From contig JAXGGA010005802.1 in the NCBI GenBank assembly GCA_038373865.1, forward strand, positions 1 to 64,000: a stretch of 64,000 nucleotides of DNA. The letters run 5' to 3'. The stretch is from Uloborus plumipes. Taxonomy: Eukaryota; Arthropoda; Arachnida; Araneae; Uloboridae. This document shows positions 58,034-64,000 of this stretch, piece by piece. Position 1 is the stretch's first letter, and each line of letters opens with the position of its first letter. Both the position numbers and the translations under genes were made by a program. The notes below the pieces were generated by a model. That model did not search any database. It was not told the DNA's origin and was given only the letters and a program-made list of their open reading frames with translations.

Positions 58034-59063
58034 CGTTTAGTTCTTGACAGAACTTCTTGTTTTTACTTTATTCATTTTAGATAAAAACGTGAATCCCTCA
58101 ATATTTTATTTATAAATTTGTTTTGTCTTTTAATTTTGCATTTTTGTTTGTTGATTTTTTTTGTTTAGTTTGTTTTTCTGTGACAGCAAACCTTCCATAT
58201 TCTTAATTTTCCTCAAAAATATTTACCTTGTTAAAATCAAACTTTACGTTTTAGATTACTATTGTACTGCTTCTAGATAGCATACATAAAATTTCCCGAC
58301 GGAATAAGCGCAGAGTTTATTCCACTTTTTTAATGACAAGAGAAAGTAGAATAATCTAGTATCAACGGCAACTGTGAAAAAGACGGAAAATAAAAAAAAA
58401 AAATCCGCAAGAACATTTGCTGAATTTTCAATGTCCCAAGTGCTATTCTCAAATGAATTCCAAAACAAGCGTTAGTAAAATCATATAAAAATGAAGAAGC
58501 TTTGAGCAAGTTGTTATGGTTACTTGAAATTCTGGGGACATTCATTTATTTACTGACGGATATTCTTTTGGCGTTGTTAGCATTCGGGAAATATTTTTGA
58601 CCATTTATGAAACAGGTAAACTACATTTTTTACGAAACACTTGCGGCAAATAATGTTTTTGTGTATTAATGTGTGTGTTTATCAAAAAACCATGTAGCTA
58701 AATATGTTCAAGTAAAACATTTTATTCACCAACGAATTGATTTTAATGACACAAAAAATTCAGAATGTTTTTCTTAATTATTTCGATAAAATTGAAACTT
58801 CTCGAGGGGAGGGGGGGAGTAATTTAAGACTTTACCTACATTGGAAGAATGTTACATATTTTGCAGCAACTTTTGTGGTACTTTTTTTAATCAGCTGTAA
58901 CCTTATCCAAACGCAACTCATGTTGTGAAATCGAACTTTTTTTTATTACGCCAGCCATACAATTTACTGTAAGCGCTCCTTGCAAATTTCTGCGGAGCGC
59001 AAAGACCACGGGTAACATGCACGTGACTAAATACTTAAAATTCATATGCGATCATAAGACGTC
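58034..59063. other. AT-rich sequence, nothing recognised
   Basis: Short frames only, and no repeat match. A G-run lies at about 58806-58817. Confidence 0.4.
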
Positions 59064-59065
59064 TA

Positions 59066-59315
59066 CTGTCCATCCGGGAAAACCACGCCTAGCCAGATGG
59101 GTTGTGGTTGATAACTTTTCGAAGTTTTCAATTCTAAACTTGCATTTGCTATATCCTTTTGACATATTCAACTAAATTATGTATTTGAAATCAGCATCGT
59201 TCCACTTTGAATACGGCTCTAAATGCTTTTTATTATTCTTCCCTTTATTGTTATCTTACCTAACACCCCAATTTTGTAAATGCGCGGAAGGTTTCTACCT
59301 AAGAATATCAGACAG
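59066..59315. mobile_element. CTGTCCG-type MITE, copy 3 (TA target)
   Basis: TA then CTGTCCATCCGGGAAAACCA at the left and ATCAGACAG at the right. The interior is collinear with copy 1 (29318-29639): GAAGTTTTCAATTCTAAACT, CATATTCAACTAAATTATGT, TACGGCTCTAAATGC, TACCTAAGAAT. It is shorter through internal deletions. Right next to its end begins a tRNA-like sequence. Confidence 0.7.
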
Positions 59316-59317
59316 TG

Positions 59318-59385
59318 TAACCGCTTTGGTTGAGCGTTGGAATGGAAATTTCAGATAGCGGGTTTGACTCCCACCCTCAGTCCGA
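59318..59385 (+). repeat. tRNA-like sequence (SINE-head type)
   Basis: AACCGCTTTGGTTGAGCGTT resembles a tRNA A-box region (TGGTTGAGCG). GCGGGTTTGACTCCCACCCT ~40 bp later matches a B-box with one change (GGTTTGACTCC for GGTTCGANTCC). There is no closed acceptor stem, so this is probably a tRNA-derived SINE start or tRNA pseudogene and not a working tRNA. Confidence 0.4.
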
Positions 59386-59640
59386 ATGAGCTTTTCCGTC
59401 TATGGGCTGTAAAATGTTTCACATAAATACGTCAATAAAATTGATAATATCACCATATATAACATTCAAAGCACTATTAGAAACAGCACCTGGTGAAATT
59501 TACAGAAACTTGCTGGCATCCACGGTACGAACAGCTTTTGCTGTTAAAGACATAAAATATTAATAAAGATGTAAAAACATTCTCTGTTATAAAGACTAAA
59601 GTGGAAGATAAATAGTGGTAAGCTGTGAGTAAATATTGTT
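59386..59640. other. Sequence following the tRNA-like head
   Basis: Possible SINE body; no second copy in this window, so unproven. Confidence 0.3.
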
Positions 59641-59644
59641 CTAA

Positions 59645-59935
59645 AGATGGCACATAGAAGCAGCATTAATCTATACTGCCGTGCTTTGCGCAAAAAAGGT
59701 AGCTATGCAGTCGAGCTCAAACTGAGATATTACAAGTTTTACGCCTCTATGTGTTTGATTCAGATGAAACTTTTATCCGAATTCTTCAAAAAATATTTCC
59801 TTCTTTCAAACGACCATATAATATTGCATTTTGGTAAAATAAGTCACAAAGAGCCATTTGGTAGTGATAATTCAACTTTGTTAAAAAGTGCAGATACCAC
59901 TTTTGTGCTTAGCATGGCAGTATAGTGATTATGTA
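59645..59935 (+). repeat. Dispersed ~280-bp repeat, copy 1, with a 92-codon frame
   Basis: Direct-orientation relative at 61385-61660 (about 75-80% by eye). Shared words include TATGCAGTCGAGCTCAAACT / TCTGCAGTCGAGCTGAAACT, TGATTCAGATGA, GAATTCTTCAAAAAATATTT / GAATTCTTTAAAAAATATTT, CCATATAATAT and AAAGAGCCA. In this copy a frame (59647-59925, 92 codons) is open; in the other it is broken. I do not recognise the peptide. It could be a fragment of a retrotransposon or of a duplicated pseudogene. Confidence 0.5.
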
Positions 59936-61384
59936 TTTTTTTACTAGCAGAATAAGAATATTAACGCTTAAAAGTTAGATGAAGAATCTTTTATGTAAAG
60001 CATTTGTCGTGACAACACATAAAGCATCAGGTTTTAAAAGAGCACAATTTTATTTACCACGGGCTTAGGAGTTTCATTTACCCGTTTGCCCTTTTAAATT
60101 AACTTCTCTCCTACAATACAACAGTACAAATATATAGCAAATATTCATTTAAAGCCGAATTTTCCCTTGAATACTGTATTGTAACTAGTACCACTATCAA
60201 AGGAAACATCCTTAAATTAATGTCGAAGTAATAAAAAGATCCGGTTAGACATTGCCATGCAACCGGCAAATTCAATAACGACTCGGGAGAAACAAGTTTC
60301 ATTTTCCTGAGCAACACCCACCTACGACATCACCCTTTCCCTTGCTCAGTGGTCCGGCAAATGAGTGCTTGCTAAGTGGAAGAGAAAAGTCGAAACATAA
60401 GTCTGATGTGCTTAGGTGTGGTGGCAAATGATATATCCCAACAGAGCTGAAAATGGCGAGATAGAATCCTCCTGATTTTCTTCTAGAGCAGAATATTCTG
60501 GAATAATAATGTCCCGAGGGCATATGAGGTATTTTATCATCGATAGCGCTGTTGTGGACCTTAAGTTTTGTTGTATGAAAGATAGAACTTCGACTGCCAT
60601 TTCTGTGGAAGAAAGTACTCGTAAATGTTTTTAGGTTCCACTTTTGTTCTGTCCCATGAAGAAGAGACTCTTTAAAAAGAAAACTTAAGAGAATAAATTA
60701 AAAAAGGTTTTTATCGTTATTATTATTTATATTTTAATAATTTTATTTATTTTTATTTTTATTTATAGTGTGTTTGTTCATGCGTGTATCGAATTACACT
60801 CCAATCACAAAAAGTCGAAAAATAACGCACAGCGAAAAACCACTAATACAGGTCAGATACATACAAATAGCAGAACTACCTGTGTGTACTTTCTTTGTAT
60901 GCTACTTTCAATAAAATTCATCAAAAGTTCTCTCATTTTCTCTAGCTGAGAATTTAATTGATAAAGAACGTCCGGGAAACTCCTCTCTAGTCCCCGATTG
61001 TAAATTCGTCCAACTTATTCTTGATAGTGTTATATGCAAAATAGTTTCAACCGTATTCCCCTCGTTTGTGCGTGTGAACTTGATTTAATATATTGGTCAA
61101 TTTAGAGTCCCACGGGGCCTAGATCAGAGTTGCTAGAAGAACACTTTGGAAAAAAGCCGATCCTCTTTGTAAAATTAATCAAAAATAGCCAATCTGTACT
61201 AAAACAAAATAAGCTCCCTTCTAGATATTTTAGAAAATTTCAATTTTATGTAATAACCATAATAAAATATTTATAAGACATTTAAAAATGGCCAAATTGC
61301 TAAATATTAGCTATAGGAACCCTTGCCTAGGCTATGGTAGAGGTTATTCACTCTGAAATTGTTCAAACATAGCTGACAGTAAAT
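59936..61384. other. Unannotated sequence
   Basis: 60300-60620 is GC-richer with overlapping minus-strand frames (74 and 62 codons) that show no known motif. The remainder is AT-rich. Nothing supported. Confidence 0.35.
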
Positions 61385-61660
61385 TTATTGAAACACTATT
61401 CTGCCATTCTATGCCCAAAAGGGGTATCTGCAGTCGAGCTGAAACTACGACTCTTTAAAGTTTAGTGCCACCATGAATCTGATTCAGATGATACTTTTTC
61501 AGAATTCTTTAAAAAATATTTCTTGTTCTCAAATAACCATATAATATCGTGTATAGGTTAAATACGTCAAAGAGCCACATGGTAGCGATAACTCATTTTT
61601 TTTTTAAAGTGCAGATAAGACATTAGTGCTTAGCACGGAAGTATTATTTTTATTATTTTA
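61385..61660 (+). repeat. Dispersed ~280-bp repeat, copy 2
   Basis: Collinear with 59645-59935 but with frame-breaking changes and a T-run insertion near 61600. The spacing between the copies is ~1.74 kb, so either a tandem duplication of a larger block or two insertions of one repeat. Confidence 0.5.
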
Positions 61661-62391
61661 AACAAAAGCTCAAAAGCATGATGTTACGTATATCCAACTG
61701 CTTCTTATTTTCAATTTTATCAAAAAGTAAATAAATAAGTTGAAAATTGAAAGGGGACTAAATCTCGGTTGTAGCCTTGGTCTAAAGTTAATCATAGTCG
61801 GGCCCTAAAGGAAACTGCAGTATACTTGATCTCAAATATCGACATTGCGCTGCCCAATTATTCGAACCAGATAGAACCGAACAATCGATGGTTTTTGCCG
61901 AAATGGAATAAAGCCGTGACTGATAGCTTCTGCAGGAGGAAGCATTACAGTTGATAAATAAATCTTTTGTAGAAAATGAGTCTCCGAGGCATGTTCACGT
62001 AACGGAAGACATATCACGCAATTTCTCTCGTACTTGAACTAGTTTTTTTATTGATACTCCAGAGACTTGTTCAATAACGTAAAGAAAGTGATAAATAAAT
62101 AAGGAAGTGGAAGAAGGCAAAATCTATTTGTTATAAAAAAGAAGGTATCAGCTACTATATCTGTTACGTGTGTGGTAAACTTAACTTTAATATTCGAAAC
62201 AAATGTGTTAGGTTGACTAGAGAAAAAAAAAAGGGGGGGGGGGCTTTTTCTGACGTACTTTATTATTTAACCAGTTGAAAGAATAGTGAATATTATTTTA
62301 ATAGTACAGGAATGCCTTAACTTTAAAAGGGAGGGAATCATTTTTAGACATTTTTACTCTAGCGATTTATTTTTTACCTAGAAAGTTTTAT

Positions 62392-62432
<41 letters not shown>

Positions 62433-62590
62433 GCGGAGTGAAAGGTTGCGCAAAAATGCAACTTTAAGGTTTGAAGTGCAGTTAAAACATATTTACAGAT
62501 AATTCTGGGGAAAAAAATCAGAATACTCCTCTACACATTTTATAGGCAATATATTCAGCTTTGAAGGGTTGATGTACATAATCCTATACA
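61661..62590. other. AT-rich sequence with long poly(T)
   Basis: Includes a G-run near 62235 and the 39-base T run. No gene supported. Confidence 0.4.
62393..62431. repeat. Poly(T) tract, 39 bp
   Basis: Uninterrupted T homopolymer. It could be the tail of a minus-strand retroposon but no body is recognisable. Confidence 0.9.
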
Positions 62591-62591
62591 G

Positions 62592-63950
62592 TAGGGTGTA
62601 TCGAAAAAAACTTTTTTTCGAAATTCAATTTACTAAGTTGATAAAAAGTTGCCCCTACCTACCCACATATTCCACAAAAATTTCAGTCTAATCAGAAATT
62701 GTTTAGGTGCTCCGCACGAGGCCTGAAGTTTGTGAATTTCATCAAAAATATTACTTTTTTCTCATTTTTTTTAAAAATTAAGAATAAATGTTAAAAATAA
62801 TTCAAGTTGAAAAATGTACACAGCAAAGTCGGAGGACAAAATTGGGTTAAAAAAAAGTATATTAAACAACATTTAGATCTCCCACATTTATTCTAAACTT
62901 CCGTAATTTTCACCTAAACTAGTATTTTACAAGGCCATGCGGTTTGGTTAGAAACTTGTTTATGAATGTGGAATCTAACTGAATTAACACTTGAAACTGG
63001 GAATCATCTGTGATTTATGTGGAGTAAAGGTAAAATAATATAAACTATAAACAGAATCTAAGCCCCTCGTCACACAGTGCCCGCGTTCTATCGGGGCCCC
63101 CGTGATGGTAAACGAAATACAGCTCCGGTAGCGTAGCTGCTATAGGATTGTAGAAGAACATAAATCTTTGGTTGAGGAAACAGACTCTATATTTCGGACA
63201 TGGTGCTCCAGCAAATGGCCCAGGGAAAGAAATTGTAGCTTCAGTTTCACGATTTATGGAAAAAAAAATTATATTGATAAAGAACAAAAAAGCTATCAAG
63301 TGTGATGGCACATCCGCACATCAGTTAACACTGGAAAATCAAAAGGTGCTATTAGAGTTCCAGAAAAGTCTTTAGAACCCTCACTACAAGCCGTGGTATG
63401 TTTTCTTCATTTAATGAGGTACCACTTAGAAAGTTAACTGTGGCTCTTGATATTCTGTGTCCCCCCCCCCCCCCAACCTAGTTTGCTTCGTTTATTTGTG
63501 ACGTATTTTCTCACATTGTCCTGGACAAAATTCTTTTAGTTGACCTATTGGAGAATTCTTACAATATTGCTAAGATCTACCAGTCATGAACTTTAAGAAA
63601 ATAGAACGCGTTTTACCAGAAGTTAATGTCAAGGAATTGAGTCAAAAATACTTATGGGATGTTTCTAAAGCTGTAATGTCTGGCAAATGTTCTCAAAATT
63701 TAGCAGAAAGGAACCCTGCAAGCTTTTCCCATGCACGATGGCAAACAGTTTTGAGGCTATACATCGGAACTAGTGATCCAAGTTCAGAGTTAAATAAACT
63801 AGCAGAATTTATAATAAAGGTTTATGCTCTCTGCTTTTTCACAACCGAATCTCAGCATAAAATTTTCATGTATCTAAGGATTTTTTTAAGATCATAGATT
63901 GCAGCAAGTATTCCGATACAAATCTCCAGAATGTTATCCATTCCACATTG
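62592..63950 (+). mobile_element. TA-GGG element carrying a broken repeat-encoded gene (left part)
   Basis: TA then GGGTGTATCGAAAAAAAC at 62592 looks like a TIR of the TA-GGG type seen at 11567, 34965 and 36932. From about 63160 the plus strand reads as decayed coding sequence of one protein (separate entry). The right end lies beyond, or is destroyed by, the inverted duplication at the window end. Confidence 0.45.
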
Positions 63951-63960
63951 TAAAGAAGCT
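63172..63960 (+). pseudogene. Broken gene for an arthropod/cnidarian-type repeat-encoded protein
   Basis: Two open pieces (63172-63375 and 63586-63897) and frameshifted text between them read as one protein. The order is IKNKKAIKCDGTSAHQLTLEN (cf. CDGT), then, in another frame at about 63377-63430, EPSLQAVVCFLHLMRYHLES (cf. a PLQW-CLLH-NELPLRHL motif), then KELSQKYLWDVSKAVMSGKC, SQNLAERNPASFSHARW, VLRLYIGTSDPSSELNKLAE and FIIKVYA. I recall this combination (QxYL, SGxC, RNPGxLSHxRW, RxLRLY, FIxKVYAPxWF) from large families of uncharacterised proteins repeated in arthropod and hydrozoan genomes, probably carried by a DNA transposon. This copy has several frameshifts and stops and has lost the segment between HARW and VLRLY (normally LTTANR-like). 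Function unknown; family assignment is from memory and not searched. Confidence 0.5.
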
Positions 63961-64000
63961 ATCTTGCATGGGAAGAGCTTGCAGGGTTCCTTTCTGCTAA
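63955..64000 (-). repeat. Start of an inverted second copy of the same gene fragment
   Basis: The last 25 bases of the window are the exact reverse complement of 63700-63724. The match continues inward with a few changes to about 63742 / 63958, covering the LAERNPAS-SHAR codons. The window therefore ends inside an inverted duplication or a head-on second copy of the element. Confidence 0.75.

Noticed and set aside
60299..60600. Overlapping minus-strand frames of 74 and 62 codons in a GC-richer patch
   Set aside because: Two frames overlap without continuity and neither resembles a known family.

Overview
The window is AT-rich animal DNA with no host gene that I can recognise. There is no operon structure, no rRNA, no functional tRNA and no credible multi-exon host gene. 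What it holds is a dense, nested collection of transposable elements in otherwise featureless intergenic or intronic sequence. The element mix suggests an arthropod or similar invertebrate: a Tc1/mariner transposase, a non-LTR retrotransposon of the RNase H type, a tRNA-headed SINE, and many TA-, TTAA-, TAA- and 8-bp-TSD MITEs. The exact taxon cannot be read from the sequence.

Layout. 1-11.5 kb is mostly unannotatable AT-rich sequence with two worn TTAA-type inverted-repeat elements. 11.5-12.9 kb has a TA-GGG element and a TTAA palindrome. 16.7-17.25 kb is a GC-richer island that could be a regulatory element. 19.1-29.7 kb is transposon-dense: a palindromic MITE, a TAA-flanked Harbinger-like MITE, a 4.2-kb fold-back element (20650-24884) carrying at least three nested insertions or palindromes, a tandem-repeat element, a region with eight copies of a TCAGATCGGTAAC-like word inside inverted arms, another fold-back, and a CTGTC-type MITE. 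31.4-38.6 kb has a series of MITEs, including a TTAA element built from four CCCGAG hairpins and three elements with TA-flanked ends and repeated subterminal words. 38.9-42.3 kb is the most striking object: a 3.4-kb inverted-terminal-repeat element containing about 20 units of a ~171-bp satellite, each with a palindromic TGACGTCA (CRE-like) site next to an AAAATGGCCGC (YY1-like) word. Fifteen copies of the site run forward and five are inverted.

43-53 kb holds smaller MITEs, a near-perfect 154-bp palindrome, an (AT)n microsatellite, a tRNA-headed SINE and a hAT-like element. 53.6-56.2 kb holds the only convincing coding sequences: a decayed 3' end of a non-LTR retrotransposon and, next to or inside it, a complete Tc1/mariner element with perfect 27-bp TIRs and an intact 342-aa DDE transposase whose last catalytic spacing is 36 rather than 34. 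56.5-58.0 kb is a second copy of the tandem-repeat element. The window ends (62.6-64.0 kb) in a broken copy of a repeat-encoded protein gene, which then begins to repeat itself in inverted orientation.

Because most features are non-autonomous mobile DNA, the genes do not form a pathway. The biology on show is element architecture: how terminal and subterminal motifs multiply, how LINE and SINE tails are shared, and how satellites grow inside transposons.
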